DNA of 64,000 nt from Dasyornis broadbenti (lineage: Eukaryota > Chordata > Aves > Passeriformes > Dasyornithidae), in the NCBI GenBank assembly GCA_013397935.1, contig VZRN01006292.1, forward strand, positions 557,273 through 621,272, read 5' to 3'. Under the pieces are notes generated by a model. It was not told where the DNA came from, did not search any database, and saw only the letters and a list, made by a program, of their open reading frames with translations. This document shows positions 1 through 13,001 of this stretch, piece after piece (position 1 is the stretch's first letter; the number at the start of each line of letters is the position of its first letter). A program made the position numbers and the translations under genes.

Positions 1-425
1 TGCAATGAGGTCTCTGCTCAGTCTCCTCTTCTCCAGGCTGAGCAGACCAAGTGACCTCAATCACTCCTCATAAGGCTTCCCCTCAAGGCCCTTCACCATC
101 CTTGTGGCCCTTCTTTGAACGTGCTTTAATAGTTTAATGTCTTTTTTATATTGTGGTGCCCAAAACTACACACGATATTCAAGATGAGGCTGGCCCAGTG
201 CAGAGCAGAACGGGACAATCCCCTCCCTTGCCTGGCTGGCGATGCTGTGCCTGATGCACCCCAGGACAGGGTTGGCCCTCCTGGCTGCCAGGGCATTGCT
301 GACTCATGTTCAACTTGCCATTCACCAGGACCCCCAGGTCTCTTTCCCCAGCACTGCTTTCCAGCATCTAGTTCTCCAGTCTGTACACACAACCAGGGCT
401 GCCCCATCCCAGATTCAAGTTAAAA
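1..425 (-). mobile_element. CR1 LINE fragment, cut by window start
   Basis: Read on the - strand, this matches the C-terminal part of CR1 ORF2: the stretch GERDLGVLVNGKLNMSQQC, followed by sequence of the type 'AQVAKKANGIL...' in degraded, frameshifted form. The + strand carries the typical complement (GGCCCTTCTTTGAACGTGCT, GGCTGAGCAG). The 3' end lies left of the window; the 5' truncation is near 420-425. Confidence 0.85.
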
Positions 426-1696
426 GTATGTGTGGCAGTTCTGTTCAATTTATGGCTTTTTTTTTTTCCTTTAGGCTAGCTTTGAGGCCTTCTAGTGCAT
501 CTTCTATTTTTTGTAGATGGTTGATGTGAACCTCTGTGAGCAGAAAATAATTCTGCAATATTGTTTCTGGGAGAAGGACAGCAGGGATATCCCAAATCTG
601 GCATGTTCCAATTGAGCATGCTATAATGGAACAGTGGCCCTTTGCTTCTTAGCTGAAATGTGTCATAGGACCCTGTGTTACTTGTGATCTGGCTAATGCC
701 TGGGCATGAGCAGACTGGCCAGAAAGATCCCAGGCCTAACTGATATCCAGTACATACATATGAGGGAGAGAGCAGATGCTAACAGTACCACTATCTGTGG
801 TTGTTTTGATGTGTATGCAAATAGAAGAGAAATAACTATATGATTTTTAAACTCTTTCTGCCTTGCAGAATTAATTTCTCTTACTAATAAGAAGTTTCTT
901 TAAAGATATTTCTGTCTTGTGGGTCAGGAAGAAATCTAATCTCCCATGTTGTCTCACTACCTCTTGGGAATACTGCAATTAGCTACAATTTGAATCTGAA
1001 TGAAAAAAGAAAGGGGAAACCACTCTCTGGTCTACTCCATTATTCCTGCTCAGAGTGAAAACTGTCCCCCTTCGGCACCCTTCAAGGCAGGAAAATTTTA
1101 CTTATTCTGCTTTCCCATGTGAGTATGTGGTAGATGCTTTTCCATTTGTTTCTCTCTGTCTGTTCACACACATGTGAACAAAAATTAGTGCTGAGGAAAA
1201 ATCCAGAGATCAGAGGATTAGAAAGGCTGTGTAGGGAGTAGCCAAGATTGAATTTGCCAAAGTTATTTTTCCAGCAGCATTTATTAAAAATAAAGTTAGC
1301 ATTGAGTTTTATGTTGGCCCAGTTTTATATTTTGTTACACAATATGAAACAAATATAAATCTAATTCAAGTTTACACAGATGTATCTATTACTATGGATA
1401 GATTTTCTATTTGTAGATTTTATACCCATATTTATAAATCTCTATTTCTTTTATCACAAATATAGATATCTATTTCTAAATAAAGTGAATAGATCACTGA
1501 AGAGAGGTAGATCTTGATGGCATGGGAATCTGTTTTTAAGCATGCATTTTCCTGTACTCTAATTAGAGATGGTCTCCCAGAGCTCAGAAATACCCTGGGC
1601 CTGAATTTCTAAAGAGGCAATTTTGTGAAGGCTAAATCCAACCAAAGCAGTATACATCCCAATACTCATGAATCTCTGAGGCAATAAAGCAGAGCT
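426..1696. other. Unique intronic sequence, no feature recognised
   Basis: AT-rich sequence between two CR1 copies. It holds AT-rich stretches around 1380-1490 with repeated TAGAT/TATAAAT words, but no gene, LTR or clear repeat. Confidence 0.6.
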
Positions 1697-3460
1697 CACA
1701 GAATTGTAATATCACAGACTATCACGTTAGAAGGGGACCTCAGAGATCATCTAGTCCAACCTTACTTGGAAAAAGCATAGTCTATACAATATGGCCCAGC
1801 ACACTGTCCAGCTGCATCTTAATTATTTCAATAGCTGGCCATTCTCATTGTGAAAAATTTTCCTCTTGTAACTAATCAGAATCTCCCCAGAAGTAGCTTG
1901 TACCCATTACCCCTCATCTTTTCCATCTGACTCCTTGTAAAAAAAGAGAATCCTTATATTCTTTGTAGCCACCCATTAATACTGGAACTATACTATACTA
2001 TAATACTACAAGGTCTACCCTAAACCTTCTTTTCTCAAAACTGAACAAACACAGTTCTTTTAGCCTTTCCTCACACAGCAGGCTTCCCAATAATTTGATC
2101 ATCTTTGTCACCCTGCTCTGTACCTTCTCCAGCCTTTCCATGTCTTTGTTTATATAGCAGGGACCAAAACTGCACACAGTATTCCTGGTGCGGTCTGACA
2201 GGCACTGAGAGTGCATCTCAGTGATGCTGGTGATGCTCTTGTTGACATGACCCAGCATCCTGTTGGCTTTCTTTGCTGCAGCAGCACAGTGATCACTCAT
2301 ATTGAGCTTGTTGTCCACCAGGACCCCCCGATCCTTTTCTAGAGAACACTGGTCCCTGCCCGCTGTGTAGGTCCCATACTGTGTTATACTCCTGAATTAT
2401 GTTTTCCCAGGTGCAAGACCCTACACTTATCTTTGTTCAGCTTCATGAGGTTCTTGTTAGTTTACTCTTCTAACCTATCCAGGTCTTCCTGCAGTCTAGC
2501 TCTCCCTTCCTAAATGCCCACTTCCCTGCTCAGTTGGTATTGACAAACTTTGTCAGTGTACACCGAATCCCATCTTTCAAATAATTTGTGACAGTATTAA
2601 ACAGCGTCCAGACAGATCCCTGGGGGACCCACTTGTGGCAGGTTCCAGTTTGAAAAGGAGCTGTTCACCACCACCCTCTGGGTGCAGCCTGACAGCCAGA
2701 TCCCCACCCACCACATAAGCCACATGTCTGGATCATAACACATCCCTTTCTCCAGAAGGAGGCTGAGGGAAACCATGTCAAAAGCCTTGGAGAAACCCAG
2801 GTAGACATTGTCCACCTCACCCCACATTGAGTGAACAGGTTACTTTACTGTAGAAGGTGATCGAGTTTGTCAAGTACGATGTGCCCTTGGTGAATCTGTA
2901 CTGGCTTTTCCCAATCATGTGCTTCATCTGACTTAGGATAGCCCCTAGGAGGATTTGTTCCATTACATTCCTAGGGCCTGAAGTAAGACTGATGAGCCTA
3001 TAATTTACTGAATCCTCCTTTAAGACCTTGTAGGTGGGAGTGGAATTATTCTTCTGCTAGTCTCCTGGGACATTCCCTGATCTCCAAGGCTTCTCAAAGA
3101 TTATGGAGAGTGGCCTCACAACAATGTCAGCCAGTTCTCCTAACAACACCCTTGGGTGGATATTGTCACAGCCCATTGACTTTTAGGGGCCAATCTCCTT
3201 TAACAGTTCACACACCAAATCTTCCTTTATAGTCTGTGGGACTGTGTTTGCATCAATCTGGATTTTTGTTCCCAAGACCAGGCCCAACAGTGCTGGTAAA
3301 GACAAAGGTGTGGAAAGTGTTGAGAACCTTGGTCATTTCAGCATTACTGATTACTAATTCACCTTTCCTGTTTAACAGAGGGCCAGTATTTTCCTTCTGT
3401 TTCTGCTTGTTGTTTATGTAATTGAAGAACCCTTTCTTTTGGTTGCATGTTTCGCTTTCT
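1697..3460 (-). mobile_element. CR1 LINE, about 1.8 kb, 5'-truncated and decayed
   Basis: The 3' end is at the left (ATCACAGACT...CTCAGAGATCATCTAGTCC on the + strand). Read on the - strand, ORF2 remnants follow in order from right to left. The linker before the reverse transcriptase (KKGFFNYINNKQKQKENTG) lies within 3253-3460. The reverse transcriptase motif VYLGFSKAFD lies within 2597-2827. The C-terminal block (DNKLNMSDHCAAAAKKANRM) lies within 1998-2318. The three blocks are in separate frames with stops between them, so the copy is dead. The 5' end near 3450-3480 is uncertain. Confidence 0.9.
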
Positions 3461-3904
3461 TGTTTTGGTGTGTATCGAAAAGGTTTTGTTTGAATGTGAT
3501 TCAAACATATCACAAGGTGTGTACTATCTATACCAGCTTGTTTTTTTCTATTCAGCAGGTGCAGCAGTGAGAAACAGCAGATATCAGTATCTGTAACTCC
3601 TATCAAAATATTACAGGTTATATCTGAGGGACAGCCATGTCTAAAACAGTTCAACAGCACATCCTTCCTCCAGGGATGCAACAACAACAAAAATTTGGAT
3701 GGCTGTCTCATGTATAAATAGGTTCCATATATATGGATGTGTGTATATACATACATTCATGTAAAATTAAATATTAATCCATAGTGAAGCTCTGTCCATA
3801 CTTTAAAGTTTCTTCTGATAGGAGTCAGGGGAATCTTAGGGGCTTTTTCAAAGAGTCATTTGCAGTGGTGCTTTGTAGGGCAGGTCAGAGACTGAGTGGA
3901 GAAG

Positions 3905-4398
3905 GCTTGTGTGACAATTCACCTGGAGTGCTGTGTCCAGCTCTGAGTTCCTCAGCACAGGAAAGGTGAACACTTGTTAGAATTGATCCAGAGGAGGGCC
4001 ACAAGAACTGTCAGAGGGATAGAACAACTCTTCTCTGAGGACAGGCTGAGAGAGTTGGGGTTGTCAATCCTAGACAAGAAAAGCCTCTGGTAAGGTTTTA
4101 ATGGAGTCTTTCAATGTATAAAGGTGGCGTATCGGAAAGAGAGAAGGAGACATTTTTCCAAGGTTTTAGACTGGATACAAGGAAGACTTTTTTAAAATGA
4201 TGGAGGTGGTGAAGCACTGGAATAGGTTGTCCAGAGATGTTGTGGATGCCCCATCCCTGAAAATGTTCAGGGCCAGGTTGGATGGCACTTTGAGCAGCCT
4301 CGTCTAGTGGAAGGTGGTCGTGCTCATGCAAGGGGTCAGAACTAAATTGGTCTCAATACCTGTTCCAACTGAAACCACCCTTTATTTCTGTGATTGCA
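3905..4398 (+). mobile_element. CR1 LINE 3' fragment
   Basis: The + strand shows the CR1 3' region: GGAGTGCTGTGTCCAGCTCT, CAGAGGAGGGCCACAAGA, CACTGGAATAGGTTGTCCAG and the terminal CTGTGATT. The frame is broken. It lies head-to-head with the - strand CR1 at 1697-3460, about 450 bp away. Confidence 0.9.
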
Positions 4399-7300
4399 CT
4401 AATTAAGGTGAGAGCTCATACATTCCAGTGTATAAAGCGTCTGTCAAAAAAGCAAGGAGATTTCTAGATCATTGCAGGTGAAAAAGTTTCTTTTCCTACC
4501 ATGCCTGTCTGGGCAGCCAATAAGGTAGCAGCATCTTGAAAGGTCCCAAAATTGAAGAGTGGGTTGAATAATTTAAAGCTGGATATTTTTATTACGGGAA
4601 TATGATCAGGTGGTGCTTCCTTCCTCCTACCACCTTTCATTTGTCTGCCTTTGTTGTTAAAAGCCTTTTTTCCCCTGCTATCATTTAAACATCAAGACAG
4701 CTTGAGAAGGAAATGAATTCTGGAGTAAAAAGCTTTGTGCAGTGGTGTCAGGTGATAAGGAGCAATTTTTTTCACAAGTTCATGTAGTTATTGGGGAAGA
4801 ATGCTGAAGCTTTTTTTTGTCCGTAAGGTGTGGATTTTAGCAGGAGAGAAATAGTTTTCATAATAATCCTTTGTTCTCAGTCTAAGGAAGTCTGAAATAC
4901 TTCCCCTCAATACTTCATTTTTGCTTATTTGCCAGCTGAAACTATGTCATGGGAGAAGAGAATGATAGTAAAAGGAGGGGTGCTGTGTTTGAAGGGCATG
5001 TCCTTTGAGGAGAATGGACTGGTGTAGAGCAAATGGAAAGGTAAACTATCTTCATGCTTCTTTCTGGCTTGGATTGTGAGTATGAGATGAGAAGGTGAGT
5101 TTTAGCAGCAAGGAAAAGCAGTTTTCCAAGGAGTTTTCTGGCGGACAGAAAAAGAGTCAGTAGTGATGGGCTTGGCAGAGGCATAAGTGGTAGTTAGACC
5201 TCTGACTCCTGCAGAGAGGTAGCAGAAGAGAGAGCACTCTTCTGCCATTGGTGTCTTTTAAACCACTGCTCTTGGTAAAGATTTACTAGTTCTCTTCTAG
5301 TCACTCCCTGAAGAAGCTGTTTAAAAGAGTATTATTTGCCAGTGTGTGAAATCAAAATGTCAGTGCAGGCAAATTTGGATGTCTTGCATCATATTCTCAT
5401 TGGGCCTACACTGGTTTGTAGCAAATGAGGTTCTAACCTTTTTCAAAAAGAGCTATTATTTTCTGTTTACAATATTATTTCTATGACAGTTGGTAGTTGT
5501 CAGTGCATCCCTGTAAGCATGAAAAATATGATCTTAACTTTATTAATCATTAGCACAATGCATCAGTCCAAAGTGCAGTGGAAATAAAGCAAACCTATTG
5601 ATGTCCATTCTCTATCCATTTTCATCTTCAAATGATGAAGAAAGCACATAGGTGTTTGTGGTAAACACCTGTGTGATTTCATTACAAGAAAATCTGTCTT
5701 GGGATACCAGCAAGTCAGTAACATGGCATAAGTGGCATGCCTTATTATGTTGTCTGCATTCTGAAAGATACACTGTCACCTCTTCCACCCACCCTCTGCA
5801 TATGGAGTATCTTTTCAAAGCAATCTGAGAGTTTTTGCCTGTGCATTTAATGAAGGTCTGATTCAGTAGTTTTATTGTTTGAAGTAGTAGTACTAAAGGA
5901 AGCATTTTTAATTGGGAGCATTTAGAGGAATATTACCATCTTTGTTAAATGTACTCATCTATACAATAAGAGTGACAGCTTTTTCCAGTGACTCAGAGCA
6001 TCATTAATCCAGAAAGTTTAGAGCTATTAGCAAAGATATCACAGCTCAGAGAGGTTACTCTCCCATCTCCCTAGATAAATCAGAAGGCTAGTGGAGCTGG
6101 GGAAATGAGGCAAGACAGAAGATGGGTCTTCTGTCAGAAGAAAGTACTTGGACAGATGAAGAATGTCTGTTGCTTTGTGTCACAACAATATATATATATT
6201 ATTTAGAAGCTGGAGGTATCAGAAGTTGCATCATGACTGAAGAAGCAATATGACTGAAGGCCAGAACTTACCTTGCACTCTCTGAAATAAAGAAAACAGA
6301 AAAGTCAAAGCCATGTGGTTTAGTAAATTGAGTTTCCAATTTGGTGATGCTGGAATTTATCGATGGCTGTAAGTAATGTGTCCAGGAACTCTGGTGAATG
6401 GGTAAAGAAGAGGGAGGACATTACTGTCATATTCCTTTCATGAGAGTGAAGAGAGATGATGGAGGATTTTTGGCAACTGCAAGCTCTGTTGGGAGTAAGT
6501 TGTAGAATTAGTGGAAAAAAATCTGCCTTAAATCTGAACTACACCTTAGTGAGATGTGACCAGTTTTTGGAAGGAAAGGATGGACACTGAAAATTGTTTG
6601 TATTTGTTTTGTTTTTATTCCCCGGATGTTCACACTGATTCAGCAATGACTATATTTATAATATTTTTTTTCAAAAAATCTACTCCTTTGATATTAAAGA
6701 GGAACAGCTTTTACACTAAGCCAGAAATCTGGAGGATATTTTAAGATCCACCTACATCTTGTGAGATAGTCTTTACTACTCTAAATTAGATTCCCTAAAC
6801 ATGCCAAATATAAGAATGAGTAGAACATATGGATTGGCCAAAGGTATAGGAAGTAGGAGCCTTTTTTTCTGCCTGCTACAGCTCAGCCTCAAGTGTGACA
6901 GGCACTTTTGGTGACACATTCATGCAGGAAGGATAGGCTAGAAGCTTTCTCTCCGGTAAGAGCTCGCTGACTGCCTGATATGATTACATAAAAAGCCATG
7001 GGGCAGTTGTGAGTTGCTAATGCTTTCAAGGTAGGGCTGAGGCTTTGGTTTTGGTTTTCTTCTTATACCTATATAGATCTGGTGCAGGCAAGCTTTGGCA
7101 AATACACAAAAAGCCAGTGAGTTCCTTTGTTCTTTGCTATAATTATGGTCATCAATGAACCCTTTTAAAGTCCTTGTTTAAAAAACGTGATGTTTAAGCT
7201 TGAGCCCAGGTTCTAGGTCTTTATTAGCCAATGTTGGGGCCTCATGGATTGAACAGCCACATCTTTAGCCTAAACCAGTTTTAAATGAGTTGAAAAGTAC

Positions 7301-10300
7301 TGACTAACCCTGCAACATAGAGAGGAGTTTAGTAGCAGAAACAATAGTGGATAGTTTCACCAGTTACTCTGATTCCAAATTTTCAGTTTGCTGCAGGGTC
7401 TGCCTTGGGCTGGAGTCCCCTCAGGATCAGCTCAGCACAGAAAATGTCTCCAACACACAGCCTTTTATTATTATCTCTCAAATGGGAGCTGCTAATACTC
7501 TGACCTTGTTCCATTTCAGGACTAATTCAAATACATGTGGAAGTGGGCTCTGACTTTATCCCTTTCCATTGAGTTTGCCACTTCATATTGACTTCACACT
7601 GAGGTAGAGGCACTTGTGAGTTTAACTGCATAGGTGAATGAAGCTGTTCCCTGTTGAGTGCGTTCTCACTGCTCTGCTTCCAAAGAGACTGTAACCAGGA
7701 ATGTACAGGAAGAGCTGAAGGTTGTCCAGGAAGGTTGGCTCTCCCCACCTTCTGGCTCTGAGAAAGCTTTGGAGGAGCAGGGTAAGGAATAGGAATTTTA
7801 GCTGATTGAATGATTGATTGAATGTTTGTCTTGGCAGGATGTGTCAAGAATCCTCTGAGCTGTAAGCATCTCTCATTTTTGCACAATATGCTTCCTGGGT
7901 TTGGAGGAGAAAGGAACATACTCTAAAATTGAGATTAAAGACTAATAAACAGTGCAGAGGTTGCTCAGCTAAACTTACCATTGACAAGTTTGGCAACACC
8001 CTTAGGCAAAGAATTGATTTGATAATGAAAAGCCATCATCCTATCTGAATAGACAACTATTGGATGTAGACTGCAAGAGATTGTGTGCTGACCTCTTTGG
8101 AAATATGAATGCTTAGCTGCAAATGTTTTAAACTTGTTCTTTTTGAACTGCCCAGCCTATGATAATCAGTCAAGAATAGTTCAATGAGTGTGTGGTGGAA
8201 GGTATTCCTTGAGGGGAGAGATTTTTGCCCTGGCACATGCATTTTACATCACTGCACTTCCCTGTGTGTGTTCATATCTCTTTGGGCTCATTTCCACAGT
8301 GTTTCTTTCATTCAAATAATCTGCCTTTGATTAAGTAGGTCTTAAATTCTTTTTAAAAACCATGTGGCATGTCAAAGATTCACCTTTTTGACACTGTTGC
8401 ACTTTCTGTCTTAGTGTATACAAATATATGCAAAGTTATGAATAGAAGATATTTTCTAGATACTGTTTAGGTTCTAAACCTACACAGATGGTGCAGAATC
8501 ATATTTTTGTGACCGTTTTCAGTTGTGAAAGTCACCTTGACATGAAAATCCATCAGAAGGCAGTAGATTTCATGCACAGGTGGGCTTGATTGTCCTTTTA
8601 ATAAGAATCTGGTTTTCAGATTGTACATATGATTTATCCTTTTTCCAGCAGCGTATGAAGGAGGTCACACAGAAATCTGTTGAAAAATTTTGTCTTAGAG
8701 TTCCTTGGACTTAGTAGTTCTGTGAAGATGTACCACTATGACAGGAAGACGGCTACTCTGAATCTAAAGTATATCTGAAATAAATAGTATGAGAAAACTA
8801 ACTAAAGGGGAGCCTCTTACATGGGCAAGTGGGAAGCCCTCAGGCAATGAGAATTTGATTTTCATACTGCTTTCTTGCTAATACTATATGAGTCTTAGTG
8901 TTCTTCGTGGAAGATAAACCCCCTTGATTCCCTGAGAGAAAAAGATAGTTAATACTATCTGTAAAAGCCATTAAGTGTTTGTTAGGCCTAAATATCACAA
9001 AAGCCTTTTAACTAGTCACATGGGCAAGAAGAATAAGATGGCTAATATTCAGATATATTCATATAGATTGTCCTCTTTGCCTTTCTGCATTTTGTGAAAA
9101 ATCTGACCCTTTCATATTGAGGAGTGTGGGAAAGATAAAAACTGCAAATGTATTCCCAGGCTCCTGAACTGCATTTCAGATAATGTAGGGGAATGTAATA
9201 TCATGACAAAAACTTTAAATAAGCAAATTAAATGAGCATAAGCTTCAACTTTAGAGCTGAGTGTCCCTTATTTAGGAATCAAATCCGTGTCTTTGAGATT
9301 GCATTAAGCTAATGTAGACTGATTTTTCAAAGGTCATTGAGGCTTGCCCTTTACTGGTTCCTTTACTAAATCACCGCAGGGAATCCTATCTATTTTACAC
9401 TTGCTGATAGGCACTGAAATGTGACAGTTTAGCCAATGAAAAATCATTAAAAAGGATATTTTACTAAATACTGACAGTCTGGCTCTGCGTATGACTAGCT
9501 TGGAGTCATGGCTACCTACACCATGTAACAATGCTCTCCTGTCCCACAGTTCCCAGTGCAGACTGGGGATTGTCCCAAGCCCTCTGCAGACCAGTTCTGA
9601 CTTGCAGGTCTGAGCTCTTTCCAGGCAGGGTGTGGAGGGACAGTACATGGGCAGAGTGAGGACACGTGCCCTGGCTGGGGAGCTGTGAACTGCATTCCTG
9701 TCCCTTTTAAGGGGGACAGGTCTGGTCCCTCAGAATGTTTAGCAAATATTTACAGATTAGTCTCAGAAAATTTTAAAACATCCACTGCTGATTCAGATTT
9801 GAGATTTGATGACTAAATTTGCAAAAGTATTTAGCTGTGGAATTTTATTAAAACCGATAAGAACCAGGTCTCTATCTACTCACTGGATAAGAGTTGTGAA
9901 ATTATGCGGACATTTACTATGGGTTAATAACTCTAATAACATTTTGCTACAGTTTTGTTTCTGTGGATTTTTTCCTGTTTTGTTTTCTGAAGAGCATATT
10001 TGTTTTTTAAAAATGCAATGTAGCCATCAATTACTGTAATAGCCACTAGAGGTCTACTGATATCAAAATTTCACTAACATCAATTATTTCTGCAAGTAAT
10101 AAAAATGTTTCATCCAAAAGAAAATGCTTCTTATTAAACATTGTTTGCTTTGTGAGGTGTATCATTTAAATGATCTGAATTTTTAACCCTTTAGAGTTTT
10201 TTTTTATTAAATCGTCTTTAATTGAAGTAGGGAAGAGCTGCAATGTAAAACTCTCAACTGAAAAGAGGCTTAAAAGATTGCCAACTGTATTCACACAAGT

Positions 10301-13000
10301 AAGTATATTAAAATATAATTCACTGGATAGAATATATTTCTTAGCAGTTAACCTTGAAGCAAACAATGTTTTAATGAAATTGGGCTACAATTAATGGCTT
10401 CTTATGGCATTATTGAATTCTACATGTCTTTGAGGATTATTTTTTTTCTCAGAAAATAAAACAACCTTCAAACCTTCTTTTAAATGACCTTAGTATGATA
10501 CCTTGTAAATTTCTAAGAGCAAGTGGGAATTAGATTACTGCATTTCCTTTAGGCCTAATTATTCATCTCAAGAACAGGAATGTACTCATTAGACTAATGA
10601 GATAACAAGTAACATTAATGCCTTTTTTCCAGTGACTTCTCCATCAGGTGGCAAATACTGCGTCTTGGTCAAAACAAACACAAAACCCCAAACCAAACAA
10701 AATGGGTAAATCACAGTTCCCTGTGATTCATGAGCTCCTTACCTAGAATTTGTAGAGATTCATGCTGGGGCATGAGAAGATCCCTTTGAGAGCTGGCTAA
10801 TAGAGTTAAACATGAATATTTGTTCCTACTCAGCAAAATGTTCTCACATCCTTTTTGTCATGGCCTAACAAGTCACAGAACAGTAACCTGTGAGTCTCAT
10901 AAGAAGTGTCAGACTCCTCAGCTCTCATCTGATGGTGCTTCCTGTTTGGTGTCTGACAAGTGGAGATACTTTTTTTTTTTTGCTTAATTTTGAAAGAAGG
11001 TGGTATCACAGGCAGTGCCACTGAAAGCAGCTGTGATGGATACAAACAAGGCCAGATTTAGAACACTTGCAAAACTTTCCTGATGCGTACTTAACTGTAT
11101 TAGGTGCTTTGTTGAACTGGGATACGTCTTGGTGGAAATATTTATTGTATATTTTGTTAGTGTTGTATATTGTGTTAGTATTGGGTCTTGTAATGAAATC
11201 ATCTGTGTTCTGACTGTATTGTGGCTGCTGTACTCCCCCAGCTCTTAGCCTAGCACTATCTCTTACCTTGTGCATAGCTCTCCTCACTCACTCACTATAA
11301 CAGTGTAGTGACTTCAGTTAGTTCTGTGTGTGAAGTCAGGAACTTATGGCTGGTAGCTGAAGAAAGGGAAAATCTATAAAGTCCGTCTTTTTCTTCAGAC
11401 TATTTATTGTAATGGGAAAATATCTGTCAACCTTAATATGTACAAAGGTATCCAGACCTGTCTCTTACTGGTCAGAATGCTTGGTATGAGTACACTCTTT
11501 AATAAGAGAAGAAATGGTTAGTGTGATAGCAGAGCAACTCAGTGTAAATGATTAACTAAAGGTTTCCATAAACCTGTGTGTAAGTGTCCACTGTGTACAT
11601 AAGTCATGCTCAAGATAGTTCTCACTTATTGCTCTTTGTGGAAATATTCCTCTCCATCTTCGGCTTAAAGAAGAAATGCCACATGAAGAGGGCAACGCTT
11701 TCCTTAAGAAAGAGCAGTGAAATTAGTTCTTTGAAGAATATCCCTGCTTTCTTCATTGGACAGTTGGAGAGTAAGTGAAGTCCCTGAAAGGCAAAAGAGC
11801 AGATTCAGTCAAGGCAGTGCAGAGAGGTGTCTCTCTGCATGAGTCTGGAACTAGCATCCCAACAGGGATTCCCCTGAGAGAGCAGGTGGTAGAGCTGCTC
11901 TCCCCTTTCTGGGATTTCAGGGGAAGGGTAGTGTGAATTTTCTGCCAGGACTCCAAAAAAGTCTTTTCAGTGAAGCTAGTTAGAGCAAAATAGATATAAC
12001 CAGAGTAGCTGGGAGAAGTGACGACAAAGGGCACCTTCCGCAGCCATTTGTCTATCCTGTTCATTAGCATCCATTTGCCATCTCAGCTCCTGAATGAAAA
12101 ATTGTTTTATCTGTTTTCATGTAGAGTCGAGAGACCTGGTTGAGAAGAGCTGCAGACAATTATAGTTGTTGTTACTGTTGCTAGTGTTATTAGTGTTACT
12201 ATCATCATCTCTCTCTTACAGTCCCCAGAAATTGTTCTGATGCTGGATCCATATGCAGACTTTGTGGTGACTGTAGCTTCTGCACAGCCCCAAGTTGTTC
12301 CTAACATACTGGGCAACAGGCAAAATACTGTGACTCCCTGGTTTTCCTCCTGAACATCCCATGCTCAAGAGAAATGAATGCTTAAAAATGATTAGTGTGA
12401 GGGGCAGAAAAGATACAAGATACATCATGAACATGGGCTATTATGTTTTTCATATTTAAGTAAAAGCAGATGTAAGCTATGTGAGGCTAATGGGGCATTA
12501 CTTACAGAGTCTCAATGTAGCAAAACTAATGGGAACATTTTTCTTCTTAGCTCTAAAATATAGTGTTTAAATGGAATTATATGGCAGAAAGGGTGGAGCC
12601 AGCATGGCATTTTCTCCAGATGTTTGAATTCCTAGTTATTCTTTCCCCAGAGCTGGCGATCCATGTTTTCAAAGCTTTACTCCCTGTGTCTATGTTAGCA
12701 GCATTGTGAATATGTTCACAGTTTCGTTTTTGTTTCTGCAAGTAGTGTGTTTGAGGGGAAAAAAGAATATTTGGTCTAGGAAAATGCACCTTATTATCCT
12801 TTTTTCCTGGGGCAATTTTTCATCCTCTGGCTTCCTTTCTCTGCAAGAAGAGGATGAGGAGTCAAATGGCAGTTCATTAGCACTCGCTATGCTCTCTACT
12901 ATCTCAGGCTGGGACCTTTGCCAGAAACGAAGGCATTAGATGTAAATGAGAGGAATACTGTTCACTGCAAGAAACCCAATCCTTTCTCAAGCTGGCAGAT
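4399..13000. other. Unique intronic sequence, 8.6 kb
   Basis: No CR1, LTR or coding similarity was recognised. The ORFs here (for example - strand 7527-7919, 130 codons) have no recognisable motif, no splice context and no codon bias I can see. A small hairpin occurs at 9697-9720, and a GC-richer patch at about 9530-9730. Confidence 0.6.
9697..9720. repeat. Inverted repeat (8-bp perfect stem)
   Basis: CCTGTCCC at 9697-9704 pairs perfectly with GGGACAGG at 9713-9720 around an 8-nt centre (TTTTAAGG). No terminator or gene context applies in a vertebrate intron. It is probably incidental. Confidence 0.5.
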
Positions 13001-13001
13001 A

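Noticed and set aside
3253..3756. 167-codon - strand frame as a possible gene
   Set aside because: Its C-terminal half is CR1 ORF2 linker sequence. The N-terminal half is AT/TG-rich intron read by chance.
7527..7919. 130-codon - strand frame
   Set aside because: No domain, no splice sites and no conservation evidence. Pro/Ser/Gln composition fits a chance frame.
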